A DNA stretch of 64,000 bases from Thermococcus barophilus MP (GCF_000151105.2 NC_014804.1:744001-808000), one strand, 5' to 3'; shown: positions 17,054-26,964, numbered from the stretch's first letter. Made by a program: numbers and translations. Notes: generated by a model not told the origin, from the sequence alone.

Positions 17054-19354
17054 ATGATGTGGAAGAGAAAAGTTAAATCAATAGATAAAAAGGTATTGGC
17101 GTTTATAATGATCTTCTTGTATTATTTTGTTACCCGTCTTTATGGGATTTCTGGTCATATGAATGAGTATTTTGATTATGATGAAGGCACATATCTCATG
17201 ATTGCAAGGCTAATTAATCAAGGATATTTGCCCTATAGAGATATTTTTGCAGTTCATCCACCACTTTTTTATTACATGCTTGCTCTCTGGCTTAGGATAT
17301 TTGGAGATAATTACGTGGTGGGCAGATTGTTCTCTGTGTTTCTTGGGTTTTTATCGCTAATTATTGCCTACTGTATAGGAAAAGAAGTCAAAAGCTGGGA
17401 ACTGGGGGTTACGTTTACTGGGTTGCTGGCTATGGATCCGCTGTTAATTCATGTAAATCCTTTGGTTTTCCATGAAAGTTCAATTGAGTTTTTTACCTTG
17501 TTGTCTTTGTACTATTTTGTAAGATTTGTAAAAACAGAGAATCTTAAGTACGCCTATATTTCGCTCTTTTGGGCTGGACTGGGAAGTACATCCAAGTTTA
17601 CAATACTTCCCTTTGCTGTTGCTTTATATCTTACAATTTTCTTCTCCCTCAATCAAGAAATTTTTGAACACGCTAAAAATGCCAGCAAAGTATTATTAAA
17701 CAAAAAACAAGTGTTTATATGTTTAGTTAGTTATATCCTAATAACTATTATCTCTATGTCAACAATTTTTATGTGGCCATCCGAGTTAGTAAGAAAGCTG
17801 ATGATCGTTCCAGGTTTGCATAAAATAGAGGTTTATGGGCAGATAATCCCCTCTGCATTTTTGCTTGCAATATGGGGAATTTTGACGATATATGTATTCA
17901 GGATATCCTATGTAGACAAACTTATTAGATTTGCAATCTTTTCAATAAAAAACATAAGATCCGCAATTTTACTCGCTTTGGCTTTTTTACTTCCCAAACT
18001 TATTATTGAGGGGATATTGGGTGTTATGATAAGCAGAGACTACATCTATCAAACATATCTTGCTCAAGGGGGGAGAGGTTTTCCAATTATAAATCTTTTT
18101 ATGTATATCGGAGATAAATTTGGTCATATCTACAACAACACGCTGGAGCTCATGATCGCAAATGTTCCGCTAATACTACTAGTCGCCGTTATCCTCCTTG
18201 TATGGACACTTGACCTAAGTTCTGAGCCAAATCCCGTTAGTCAGCACCTAAGGGTACTGTTTATTGTTAGCTTTTTTATGTATTTTTTCGTATCCCCAAC
18301 CCTGCCAAATGACAGATTTTTAATTTCTTTGTGGCTTGTGCTATATTTACTTCTACTTGAGTTTTTAAGCTCTGTTAAATTTACCAAGAAACAACTATAC
18401 GGCATGTTGTCTATCTTCATAGTCTTTCTGCTAATTGCGGATTATGGAATGGTTTATCAGTACCCCCAAGGAAAGCTAAAGTTTATCTGGGCGGTGCATA
18501 GCAAAGAAATGAGGGACGAATTAAAAGAGTACATTCTAAAAAACAATCTGTCAAACGAGAAGTTCTATGCTGTAAATCCTATGAATACATACTATTTGGG
18601 TCTTCAAACCGAGCCATATTACATTGATACTTTTGGTCTGATACTCTTGAAAGATACGAACACCACCGAAATTCTCTCGGCACTTTCTAGGAGAGATGTT
18701 AAATACTATATCCTAAGCACTTGGATATATTACAAATGGCCTGAACCTGCTAATAAAGAGTTTAACAATCTAATCTCATATATTAACAAAAATGGATATT
18801 TACTCTACGGAGATTCATATAAAAATGGAGACATAATTGAAATCTACAAATTAAAAGAATTCCCAAGATGGAACAACTCAGAAATTGCTCTCTTTTCATA
18901 CACTGGAGCTATACTCATAGAGAATCATTCAGAATACATAGCCAAGATTTATGCCACTAGAAACAATAAACACTACAACCTTAGGACTAAAATTAAAATA
19001 TCCTCCATCAATCCATTAATATATGATGTAACTCAGTACTCTACAGATACTCAAGTTAAATTTTCGCTATCTATAGCTTCAGATTCACTAAAGTTCGTTC
19101 TTCCATCTGATAGTGAGTTGATAATGGAATTCTATGCTCCAGTAACAGTTGGATATTCTCTAACCTCCAATCCCAATGTAGAAAAAATACTCACCAAAAA
19201 TCACAGTGTGCATGCCACAAAAGTCAATATCTACTATAAGGACTACATCCTTTCGCTGAGTGGAGATAACATAAAATTAACAAAAATCTCAGAAGATACC
19301 GTTGAGATTATTGGGAATAACATAACAATCAAAATCACGAGGGAAAGATTATGA
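17054..19354 (+). CDS. Multi-spanning membrane glycosyltransferase-like protein (PMT/ArnT type)
   Basis: This 766-residue protein has about ten membrane helices in its first two thirds and a soluble C-terminal part. The first outside loop holds YDEGTYLMIARLINQGYLPY followed by RDIFAVHPPLFYYML, the acidic DE and HPPL signatures of GT39/GT83-type enzymes that use polyprenyl-phosphate sugars. It likely transfers a sugar to a glycan or protein on the outer face. GGGAGG directly precedes ATGATG; either ATG could be used. The TGA overlaps the ATG of the next gene. Confidence 0.75.
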   Translation: MMWKRKVKSIDKKVLAFIMIFLYYFVTRLYGISGHMNEYFDYDEGTYLMIARLINQGYLPYRDIFAVHPPLFYYMLALWLRIFGDNYVVGRLFSVFLGFLSLIIAYCIGKEVKSWELGVTFTGLLAMDPLLIHVNPLVFHESSIEFFTLLSLYYFVRFVKTENLKYAYISLFWAGLGSTSKFTILPFAVALYLTIFFSLNQEIFEHAKNASKVLLNKKQVFICLVSYILITIISMSTIFMWPSELVRKLMIVPGLHKIEVYGQIIPSAFLLAIWGILTIYVFRISYVDKLIRFAIFSIKNIRSAILLALAFLLPKLIIEGILGVMISRDYIYQTYLAQGGRGFPIINLFMYIGDKFGHIYNNTLELMIANVPLILLVAVILLVWTLDLSSEPNPVSQHLRVLFIVSFFMYFFVSPTLPNDRFLISLWLVLYLLLLEFLSSVKFTKKQLYGMLSIFIVFLLIADYGMVYQYPQGKLKFIWAVHSKEMRDELKEYILKNNLSNEKFYAVNPMNTYYLGLQTEPYYIDTFGLILLKDTNTTEILSALSRRDVKYYILSTWIYYKWPEPANKEFNNLISYINKNGYLLYGDSYKNGDIIEIYKLKEFPRWNNSEIALFSYTGAILIENHSEYIAKIYATRNNKHYNLRTKIKISSINPLIYDVTQYSTDTQVKFSLSIASDSLKFVLPSDSELIMEFYAPVTVGYSLTSNPNVEKILTKNHSVHATKVNIYYKDYILSLSGDNIKLTKISEDTVEIIGNNITIKITRERL

Positions 19355-20598
19355 AAACAAAAATAATCTCAATACTCAATGACAAATTTGTAAAAGATGC
19401 CGCAATAATGACATTAGCAACTACATTTGCAAACTTTTTCAATTACCTTTATCAATTAATAATGGGAAGACTGTTAGTTCCCTCCGAGTACGGGGATCTT
19501 TTTAGTCTATTATCGCTGTTTTACATCTTCTCAGTTATATTCGCAGTGATCAATGTATCAACAGCAAAGTTTACAACAATCTACTCACTAAGAGGAGAAT
19601 ATGAAAAGATAAAAGGTTTTCTAATAGAGATTTCTAAAAAACTTTGTGTTATAGGATTTATTATTGCTATTTTGGCAATTTTTATCTCGGACTTATTGGC
19701 GAGTTTTTTAAATATTAACACAAATCTTGCCCTTATATACCTCTCCTTGGCAATTCCCTTTGCGCTATTATTCACCCTCCATCAAGGCATACTGAGGGGC
19801 TTGCAAAGATTTACAGCACTGGGACTTAGCATAGTCGGATGGGCATTTTTAAAACTTTTATTTGGGATACTGTTGGTATTAATTTGGAAAAACTTTCTTG
19901 GGGGAATAGCAGGGTTTACACTAGCGTATGTCATCATCTTGGCTCTTACATTTTTTTATCTTAGAGATATTCTAAAGTTTCCGAAAATGCATCATGTCGA
20001 TTTAAAAGGGTTTATAAAGTACAGCTGGATAAGTTTTTTAGCGCTGTTTTCATATTCTCTAATGTGGAATATTGATGTCATTTTGGTGAAACACTATTTT
20101 CCCCCATTTCAGGCTGGAATATATGCCGCAATTTCAGTTCTCGGAAAAATTGTTCTGTTTGCTTCGGTTTCAATTGGAATAGTGCTATTTCCAGAAAGTG
20201 CCCAAAGATATGAAAAAAATGAGTCACATCTCCAAATATTCCTGCGAGCATTAGGATTAACCGCGGCAATTGGATTTGGTATAATAGCTGTCTATGTGTT
20301 TTTCCCTTATACAATTGTCAAGATCATCTATGGTGAGGGATACATGATGATTGCTGAATACCTATGGAAATATGGAACTGCAATGTTGTTGCTATCTCTT
20401 GTTAATGTGACACTGAACTATGCGCTCTCAATAAATATAAAAGAAATAGCGTATTCGCTTCTATTGGGAAATTGTTTGGAAATTATATTTATATATACAT
20501 TTAGAACCTCTATAGACTACATAATCAACAGCTTGGTTACGGTAATGCTTATAACCTTAATAGTTTCCTTACTTCAAATTTGGAGGCATAGAAAGTGA
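19351..20598 (+). CDS. Flippase of the MOP superfamily (Wzx-like polysaccharide exporter)
   Basis: This 415-residue protein has 12 or more predicted membrane helices. Its N-terminal block (ATTFANFFNYLYQLIMGRLLVPSEYGDLFSLLS) is typical of polysaccharide biosynthesis/oligosaccharide flippases. It would move lipid-linked oligosaccharides across the membrane. It overlaps the preceding gene by 4 nt and the next glycosyltransferase by 4 nt, so the three are translated as a unit. The substrate is unknown. Confidence 0.85.
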   Translation: MKTKIISILNDKFVKDAAIMTLATTFANFFNYLYQLIMGRLLVPSEYGDLFSLLSLFYIFSVIFAVINVSTAKFTTIYSLRGEYEKIKGFLIEISKKLCVIGFIIAILAIFISDLLASFLNINTNLALIYLSLAIPFALLFTLHQGILRGLQRFTALGLSIVGWAFLKLLFGILLVLIWKNFLGGIAGFTLAYVIILALTFFYLRDILKFPKMHHVDLKGFIKYSWISFLALFSYSLMWNIDVILVKHYFPPFQAGIYAAISVLGKIVLFASVSIGIVLFPESAQRYEKNESHLQIFLRALGLTAAIGFGIIAVYVFFPYTIVKIIYGEGYMMIAEYLWKYGTAMLLLSLVNVTLNYALSINIKEIAYSLLLGNCLEIIFIYTFRTSIDYIINSLVTVMLITLIVSLLQIWRHRK

Positions 20599-21311
20599 AG
20601 TTTTCTCTAATTATTCCAGCATACAATGAAGAAAAAAGAATCCTAAGGACTCTAAATGAGTACTATGCAGCTCTAAAAGCAACATTTAATGAGGACTTTG
20701 AGATTATTATTGAGATGGATGGTTGTACTGATAGAACCCCTCAGGTAGTTAGGAATTTTGCACAAGACAAAGAGAATGTAAAAATCTTAGAATTTCCAAA
20801 ACGACTTGGCAAAGGAGGAGGACTTCTTCAGGCATTTAAGGTTGCAAAAGGAGAAATTATTGGATTCACTGATGCTGACGGCTCTACACCAGCAAAGGAA
20901 TATATTAGGCTGATTCGTACTATCAACAAAGGGTATGATGTGATTATAGGGTCCAGATGGCTCCCTGAAAGTAAAGTTACCATTCCCCAACCACTAATCC
21001 GGAGAATATTAAGCAGGGGGTTTAATCTATTAGTACGGCTCTTATTTAACCTTAATATTAGAGATACACAGTGTGGAGCTAAAGTTTTTAGGCGAGAAGT
21101 CATCGAGAGTGCTATTCCTTATATAAAAATTGGAGGCTTTGCTTTTGATGTGGAATTGTTATACATTGCCAAAACAATGGGATTCAAAATCAAAGAGGAA
21201 CCTATAGAATGGCACAATGAAAAAGAATCAAAGCTGAATCTAAAATCTGTAGTTCCAAGAATGTTCATAGATATAATAAAACTGAGAATCCGAACAATAA
21301 GATTTAGGTGA
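20595..21311 (+). CDS. GT2 glycosyltransferase, dolichyl-phosphate hexose synthase-like
   Basis: This 238-residue GT-A enzyme has SLIIPAYNEEKRI at the N-terminus, the metal-binding TDADGSTP (DxD) near residue 93, GSRWLPES near 116 and DTQCGAKVFRREV near 155. The pattern is that of dolichyl-phosphate glucose/mannose synthases (ALG5/DPM1-like). These load a sugar onto a polyprenyl phosphate for use by membrane transferases such as the PMT-like protein in this cluster. The start is a GTG overlapping the flippase stop (GTGA). There are no membrane helices. Confidence 0.85.
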   Translation: MKFSLIIPAYNEEKRILRTLNEYYAALKATFNEDFEIIIEMDGCTDRTPQVVRNFAQDKENVKILEFPKRLGKGGGLLQAFKVAKGEIIGFTDADGSTPAKEYIRLIRTINKGYDVIIGSRWLPESKVTIPQPLIRRILSRGFNLLVRLLFNLNIRDTQCGAKVFRREVIESAIPYIKIGGFAFDVELLYIAKTMGFKIKEEPIEWHNEKESKLNLKSVVPRMFIDIIKLRIRTIRFR

Positions 21312-21315
21312 GACA

Positions 21316-22416
21316 ATGAGGATATTAATCCTAAACTGGAGAGAAATTAACGATCCGCTAGCAGGAGGAGCAGAAAAATATCTATATGAAATTGGAAAAA
21401 GAATAGCAAAGATGGGACACTCTGTTGTATTTTTTGGGAGAGAATACTACCCACAAATCCCAAAGAAAGACAAGATTAATGAAATTAAAATTGTAAGGGG
21501 AGGCAACAAGTTTACAGTATACCTCTGGGCTCTCTGGTATCTCGCCAAAAACAGGAAGAAATTTGATGTGGTAATCGACTCTGAAAATGGAATTCCCTTC
21601 TTTTCTCCATTAGTATTCAACAATGTTATATGTGTCATGCACCATGTACACTTAGATGTCTTTGATAAAGAGCTTTCATTTCCTCTTAATCTGGTAGGAA
21701 AGTTTCTGGAAGGCAGACTAATGCCGTATATTTATAAGAATAAACTTTTTGTTAGTGTCTCACCTTCTACAAAAAAAGAAATTATAGAGAGATTAAAAAT
21801 TAAGCCTGAACAAATAAAGATTGTGTACAATGGTGTTGATTATGAAAAACTATCCACCCAGTCTATCATAAGCAAGTTCAAAGACCCAACTGTCATTTAT
21901 TTCGGCAGGGTAAAAAGATACAAACGGATTGATCACGTGATAAGGGCACTTGCTTTAACTAAGAGAAAAATTAAAAATGTAAAACTAATAATAGCTGGAA
22001 AAATGGATAATAATATTTGTAATGAACTGAAAAAACTCGCAGATGAACTAAATGTTTACGTAGAATGGTACAGCAATGTGGAAAATTCTTTAAAAAATGA
22101 ACTTCTGAGTAAATCGTGGATATATGTGATAACATCGCTAAAGGAGGGATGGGGGATAAGTGTTATTGAAGCAAATGCCTGTGGTACTCCTGTGGTCAGC
22201 TATGATGTACCAGGATTAAGGGACTCAGTAAGAAATAGTTACAATGGGATATTGGTGAGAAACGGGAACATTAAAGCACTTAGTAAAGTTATAATTTGCC
22301 TCTTAGAAAATCCCAAAGTTAGAAAGAAGCTTTCTCATAATGCCAGGAAATGGGCGAAAAGATTTAGTTGGGAGAGAAGTATGCAATATATAATCCAAAT
22401 AATCTCAGAAAGGTGA
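21316..22416 (+). CDS. GT4 family glycosyltransferase
   Basis: This 366-residue GT-B enzyme has LNWREINDPLAGGAEKYLYEIGKRI at the donor-side N-terminus. The C-terminal EX7E-type motif is in TSLKEGWGISVIEANACGTPVV near residues 275-297, as in GT4 retaining transferases. It likely adds a hexose to a lipid-linked oligosaccharide in the cytoplasm. AGGTGAG precedes the ATG, 4 nt after the previous stop. In-frame family length indicates an intact gene. Confidence 0.9.
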   Translation: MRILILNWREINDPLAGGAEKYLYEIGKRIAKMGHSVVFFGREYYPQIPKKDKINEIKIVRGGNKFTVYLWALWYLAKNRKKFDVVIDSENGIPFFSPLVFNNVICVMHHVHLDVFDKELSFPLNLVGKFLEGRLMPYIYKNKLFVSVSPSTKKEIIERLKIKPEQIKIVYNGVDYEKLSTQSIISKFKDPTVIYFGRVKRYKRIDHVIRALALTKRKIKNVKLIIAGKMDNNICNELKKLADELNVYVEWYSNVENSLKNELLSKSWIYVITSLKEGWGISVIEANACGTPVVSYDVPGLRDSVRNSYNGILVRNGNIKALSKVIICLLENPKVRKKLSHNARKWAKRFSWERSMQYIIQIISER

Positions 22417-22424
22417 TTCTAGTA

Positions 22425-23354
22425 ATGTACTTCCCACGTATTTCAATAGGGATCCCTGTTTATAACGAACAAGAAAATATTCAAAAATTATTATTGTCAA
22501 TTCTTTGCCAAAAGGGAGTTAATATACGTGAAATAATTATCATTAATGACGGATCCACTGATAATACTCTTAAAAAAATTATGGAGATTAGCTCGATTAT
22601 CGAGAGAGACATAGTTTTAAAGGTGATAAATTTACGGCATAATATAGGCAAGGCTAATGCTCTAAATATAATTTTTAGAATAGCTTCATCTGAATATTTA
22701 GTGTTACTCGATTCAGATGTCATTTTAATGGATGAATATACTCTAAAAAGATTGGTATATCCCTTGATTAAGAATGAAGACATTGGTCTAGTTAGTGGAT
22801 GGTACGAAATTTCTTCGTACTCTTCAATAAATATGTCTGTCTTTAATAAAATTATTACATGGGCATATAAATTTTCTGCCAAACTATTAAAAGAGATAGG
22901 TTCGAATTTTGGAGTATATGGTGCTACCGGTGCTATTATGGCAGTTCCAAGGAATATTTATAAAGAGCTACAACTTCCAACTAATATGCTTAGAGATGAC
23001 CTTTATGTTTACCTTGATGTTCTTAGTAAAAATAAGAAGTTTGTCTTTCAACCCAATGCAAAAGTAATTGTTCATATTAATCCAACTCTTAAAAATTACT
23101 TGAGATATCAGGTGAGAGTTAGAAGTATACCCAAAGATATTATAATAGGATTTGGTAATATTGCACAGGAAGAATTAAGAAAACCTCCTTATAGCATGTT
23201 ACTATTAACCCTACTAAGATTATCTATAAAGTACCCCCTAGAAGGCATAAGTTGGGTTTTATTAAAAGTAATCTCACTAATATATATCAAATATCTCAAA
23301 AATATAAAAATATCAGTTAGATGGAGAGCTCGTAAGGAGGGCATAAATGAGTGA
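22425..23354 (+). CDS. GT2 family glycosyltransferase
   Basis: This 309-residue protein has an N-terminal GT-A domain: SIGIPVYNEQENIQKLLLSI, NDGSTDNTLKK near residue 40, and LLDSDVILMDEY near 97. The C-terminal region has one or two hydrophobic segments. The ATG at 22425 follows AAAGGTGATTC, and a longer frame overlapping the previous gene is less likely. The gene is markedly A+T rich and rich in ATA and TTA codons, more so than neighbouring housekeeping genes. Acceptor and donor are unknown. Confidence 0.82.
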   Translation: MYFPRISIGIPVYNEQENIQKLLLSILCQKGVNIREIIIINDGSTDNTLKKIMEISSIIERDIVLKVINLRHNIGKANALNIIFRIASSEYLVLLDSDVILMDEYTLKRLVYPLIKNEDIGLVSGWYEISSYSSINMSVFNKIITWAYKFSAKLLKEIGSNFGVYGATGAIMAVPRNIYKELQLPTNMLRDDLYVYLDVLSKNKKFVFQPNAKVIVHINPTLKNYLRYQVRVRSIPKDIIIGFGNIAQEELRKPPYSMLLLTLLRLSIKYPLEGISWVLLKVISLIYIKYLKNIKISVRWRARKEGINE

Positions 23355-24816
23355 GAATTCAACAAAAGATAGAAAAAAAGTTGCTAAATATATCCTAATT
23401 TGTGCCTTTATTTTTATATTACAACTTATTTATTCGATTCTAAGATACCATGTATTTTTTACGTCAGCTTTTGATTTAGGCATATATATTAGGAAAATAT
23501 CCCACTATGGGGCAAAGAGAATAGCATTTTTAGGGCACTCAGAACCAATTCTCCTCCTTATCCTCCCACTTTACGAACTCTTCCCATATGCAGAAACCCT
23601 TCTCATCTTGCAAGCTCTTTCTGTAGCATTAAGTGGTTTAATTTTCTACAAGTTTGCAAACGAAATCTTAAAGAACAGAGACATCTCTTTCGGATTAATG
23701 TTGCTCTATTTCCTAAATCCCTTTTTGCTTGGCTTAATTAGATACGACTTTCATCCAGTCTCTCTCGCGCTTCCATTTATTTTTCTAACTGCATACTACT
23801 TAGAAAAGAGAAAATATAAAAAAGCTCTTATAGCATCTCTCTTTATTCTTTCTGTTAAGGAAGATGCTGGAATAGCACTAGTGAGCTTAGGCTCATACTA
23901 CTTATTAAAATCAAATAACTTCTCATTAAAAGTCACAATAAAAAAAGGACTTAAACTGAGATTCAAAAGAGAAGAATGGCCGTTAATAATTCTAACACTC
24001 TTAGGAATCTTATGGATTCTGCTCTCAATCTTTATCTTAATTCCCCATTATAGTGCTAGAAGACATTATGGATACACAAACAGATACTCAAATCCCCTCT
24101 CCTATTTGCCTGAAAAAATAGCATATATCCTACTACACGGGGTCTTTGTTGGATTCATTCCCTATACCTTTCCTCCAAATATATTCCTTTTTGGAGTTCC
24201 AATGCTCGAAAACCTTCTTTCTTCGAGGATATATCAAATAGCCATTGGATATCAGTACCAGTATATGGTTGTGCCATTGCTGTTCATAGCTACAACATAC
24301 GCAATAAAAATAAAAAAGTTGGACTGGGAAAGCATAAAGAAAATTATTTTGACAAGTCTTCTTATAAGCGTGCTTTTCTCTCCGCTAATACCACCATATG
24401 GAATCGAGGAATACTTCCCAATACTGTACAAGGATCCACGCTTTCCAATTCCAAGCGAACATGATAGGATGTTAAAAAATGTCATCGATATTATCTCAGT
24501 CACAAACTTAACAGTCCTACCCCAACCAACAATATACCCACACATGGCAAATAGAAAAGAAACCTACCTATTTTATAACCAGACAAATCCACCAGATATA
24601 CTCCTACTTGATCCCTACATACCTCTATATTGTATACAAAAAGACGATACTTGGTGCTATGACGTTCACTATTTCTTTGAACTATTCAATATCTCCAAGA
24701 AATATAAACTATACACATTCAAAGGAATCGAGATATATGTAAGATACGACAAAGTTAACAGTGATAATATTCAGAAGTTACTGGCAAAAATCAGACAGGT
24801 AACGAGTAAAAATTAA
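23347..24816 (+). CDS. DUF2079 multi-spanning membrane protein
   Basis: This 489-residue protein has about ten membrane helices. The family signatures FDLGIYIRKISHYG near residue 43 and YDFHPVSLALPF near 135 identify DUF2079, which is related to GT-C-type membrane transferases. The C-terminal ~110 residues are soluble. It probably acts on the outer face with the other surface-glycan enzymes. AAGGAGGGC precedes the ATG, which overlaps the end of the preceding gene by 8 nt. It is the last gene of the cluster. Confidence 0.8.
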   Translation: MSENSTKDRKKVAKYILICAFIFILQLIYSILRYHVFFTSAFDLGIYIRKISHYGAKRIAFLGHSEPILLLILPLYELFPYAETLLILQALSVALSGLIFYKFANEILKNRDISFGLMLLYFLNPFLLGLIRYDFHPVSLALPFIFLTAYYLEKRKYKKALIASLFILSVKEDAGIALVSLGSYYLLKSNNFSLKVTIKKGLKLRFKREEWPLIILTLLGILWILLSIFILIPHYSARRHYGYTNRYSNPLSYLPEKIAYILLHGVFVGFIPYTFPPNIFLFGVPMLENLLSSRIYQIAIGYQYQYMVVPLLFIATTYAIKIKKLDWESIKKIILTSLLISVLFSPLIPPYGIEEYFPILYKDPRFPIPSEHDRMLKNVIDIISVTNLTVLPQPTIYPHMANRKETYLFYNQTNPPDILLLDPYIPLYCIQKDDTWCYDVHYFFELFNISKKYKLYTFKGIEIYVRYDKVNSDNIQKLLAKIRQVTSKN

Positions 24817-24848
24817 AAGCTACAATAAGATACGAAGAAAAATACCCA

Positions 24849-25034
24849 TCAAGCACTTGCAGCCGCACTTAGTTCACTTGCAACCTGGCTTGTAAGTGCA
24901 CTTGCAGCACTGCTAACTGCACTACCTGTTGAGCTCCCAGTTCCCTTCAGGTATCTTAACACGATAGCGATTATAATCAAAGCCGCAGCAATCATGAACA
25001 GGTATTCAATTGCTCCCTGTGCCTTCCTCCTCAT
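24849..25034 (-). CDS. Short class III signal peptide pilin-like protein
   Basis: This 61-residue protein begins MRRKAQGAIEYLFMIAAAL, a class III prepilin signal with cleavage expected near QGAIEYL. One hydrophobic helix and a Ser/Ala-rich tail (SSTGSAVSSAASALTSQVAS) follow. The size is that of a minimal pilin. A TATA-like GATATATAAC (about 25082-25091, minus strand) lies upstream, directly abutted by a 12-bp palindrome. It faces away from the HTH gene that follows. Confidence 0.8.
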   Translation of the reverse strand: MRRKAQGAIEYLFMIAAALIIIAIVLRYLKGTGSSTGSAVSSAASALTSQVASELSAAASA

Positions 25035-25097
25035 TTACATCACCTCCGTATGCTTCTTTCATCATTCCTACTAAAGAAAAAGTTATATATCTTTTTA

Positions 25098-25109
25098 CTC
25101 AAATTTGAG
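25098..25109. promoter_or_regulatory. 12-bp palindromic operator candidate between pilin and HTH gene
   Basis: CTCAAATTTGAG is a perfect palindrome. It lies just upstream of the TATA/BRE region of the minus-strand pilin gene and about 40 bp upstream of the start of the divergent HTH gene. A position upstream of BRE is typical of archaeal activator sites. Binding by the adjacent HTH protein is inference. Confidence 0.5.
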
Positions 25110-25147
25110 ATGATTATACTCAATAATGATTATGCAAGGTGTCCCAA

Positions 25148-25714
25148 ATGGTGTTAAAAATTTTCCAAGCAGAGTCTGCGAATATTGAAGAATGCTTAAA
25201 TCATATTAAAACAACATCAAAAGAAGAATTTCTAAAAACTCCAGGTAAAATAGAAAAATCAAAAATTTCTTTAAATTTTGGAGCTTTTATGAACGTCATA
25301 ATAGCTTTGGACATCGACGAAAGCCAGCCGGCTGAAAAAGGTCTGATAACTGCATATGCCAGTGCGAGAAACAAGAGGGATGCATTAAAAAAACTCCAAG
25401 ATGCCCTTAACAAACAGATAAAAAGCACTATGGAAATAGTAGATTTCGAAATTGGAACTTATACAACCCCAGTAACAAGAAGGACATATGCTGTGGGCAT
25501 TATCGTGTACAATATCCCCCTCCACGAAGTCGAGTTTAGCAAATTAAGCATAAAGGAAAGGAGGAAGATACTTGCCAAAGCTTTAGAGCTATTCAACTAC
25601 AATCCCAAAGTTCTAAACATCTCAGAAGTTGCAAGAACATTTGGAGTTTCAAGGGACTCAATTTATTATGATATAGAGCAGATACTAAAAGAAAGAAGGC
25701 TAAGAAGTGGATAA
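25148..25714 (+). CDS. HTH-domain protein, putative transcription regulator
   Basis: This is a soluble protein of 188 residues. The C-terminal ~30 residues form a clear helix-turn-helix (NISEVARTFGVSRDSIYYDIEQIL). The N-terminal ~120 residues have mixed alpha/beta pattern and no family I recognise. The ATG at 25148 follows AGGTG; a GTG three codons upstream is the alternative. It is divergent from a class III pilin gene and shares a region with a palindrome, so control of the pilin is plausible. The 3' end overlaps the convergent protease gene by 15 nt. Confidence 0.6.
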   Translation: MVLKIFQAESANIEECLNHIKTTSKEEFLKTPGKIEKSKISLNFGAFMNVIIALDIDESQPAEKGLITAYASARNKRDALKKLQDALNKQIKSTMEIVDFEIGTYTTPVTRRTYAVGIIVYNIPLHEVEFSKLSIKERRKILAKALELFNYNPKVLNISEVARTFGVSRDSIYYDIEQILKERRLRSG

Positions 25715-26929
25715 TGGAACCGGAGTTGCAGAAAGAACAAAAATCAGCAAAGCAATTACTGCAAGTATTTTTCTTTTAAATGAAATGGGAGACACTTCAT
25801 CAAGAGCTCCGGGATTCCCTATTCTTCCCATCAGGAGAATTATTCCTCCCCATATTAGCCAGCCTACCCAAAGGTAACTCAGCGCTATTAATGCAAAACC
25901 CAATCCAAAAGTTAAATATGCATGCATCTTTTCATTCAGAAATGCCCTTGCAATGTGTCCTCCATCAAGCTGTGCTGCAGGAACTAAATTCAAAAATGTT
26001 ACCAAAATACCAACCCAACCAGCTATCGCAACTGGATGAAACAGAATAACATACCCCTCTCCAAGGTGAAGGAAGTACTTTTCAAGAATCATGAAAAACA
26101 AATTGGTTCCAAAAATTATGCCTCCTTCCTTAAGATTCACAATTGAAGCAGGCAGGACTAAGGAGAGCTTAAGTCCTATTATTGAAACGGGAAGAGCAAC
26201 TAAAAATCCAGCAAGAGGTCCGCTAACTCCCAGATCAATAGCTGCATTCCTTGTTGGAATCGGAGATTTTACCCTGATCACAGCACCCATTGTCCCGATA
26301 AACGAGGGGAATGGTATGAAATATGGAAACGTGGACTTAACACCATGGAGTGTTGCCGCTATTTTATGCCCCATCTCATGAGTTCCAAGGATCGCCATTA
26401 TGCTTATTGAAAATGCCAGGGCATTGAGGTAAATGTTTCTGATTCCGGGAAGGTTGTACTGATCTAAAGCCTGAACATAGCCAAGAGACAACAAATAGCC
26501 TGCCCCAAAAGTGCTTATGAGCGTGGCAACAAACAATAGAATCCCTATAAGAGGGTTTTCACTCTTAACATGCTGTGCAGGAAATACATAAAGTACAATT
26601 TTTCCTCCTCTTCTCTTTAAAGCCGCCCAGTATCCTAAGCTCTCAAGTTCTCTCAGCACAACCTCAAAGTTCTCTTCTTTAATTGATAGAACTTCAAAAG
26701 CAAGCAAATTAGCCTCCTGCCGAAGAACTCCTCCAATATCGTAAAATTTTTTAATTTCTTGAATCAGTTTCTGGGAAATTGGTTCTTCCACAGCTTCAAT
26801 CTCTTCAGTAAACCCCACAAGAACCATGTCTCCTCCGCAGTTAGGACAAGACCTTTCAAGTAACGGTTCTGTAGATTCCCTCACTTCTCGATAACCGCAG
26901 TCAATACACTCATAAATTCCTTTCGGCAT
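25700..26929 (-). CDS. Site-2-type intramembrane metalloprotease (M50) with N-terminal zinc ribbon
   Basis: This 409-residue protein starts with a zinc ribbon (CIDCGY...CPNCGG, residues 8-32), then a soluble region to ~120, then several membrane helices. The zinc-binding HEMGH lies near residue 185 (GTHEMGHKIAATL) and the third ligand is in NLVPAAQLDGGH near 315, as in S2P/SpoIVFB proteases. It probably cleaves membrane-bound regulators or signal-peptide remnants. The substrate is unknown. It is transcribed alone. Confidence 0.9.
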   Translation of the reverse strand: MPKGIYECIDCGYREVRESTEPLLERSCPNCGGDMVLVGFTEEIEAVEEPISQKLIQEIKKFYDIGGVLRQEANLLAFEVLSIKEENFEVVLRELESLGYWAALKRRGGKIVLYVFPAQHVKSENPLIGILLFVATLISTFGAGYLLSLGYVQALDQYNLPGIRNIYLNALAFSISIMAILGTHEMGHKIAATLHGVKSTFPYFIPFPSFIGTMGAVIRVKSPIPTRNAAIDLGVSGPLAGFLVALPVSIIGLKLSLVLPASIVNLKEGGIIFGTNLFFMILEKYFLHLGEGYVILFHPVAIAGWVGILVTFLNLVPAAQLDGGHIARAFLNEKMHAYLTFGLGFALIALSYLWVGWLIWGGIILLMGRIGNPGALDEVSPISFKRKILAVIALLIFVLSATPVPLSTS

Positions 26930-26964
26930 TTTTCCACCTTACCTTGTTATTTTAAAACTACTAT

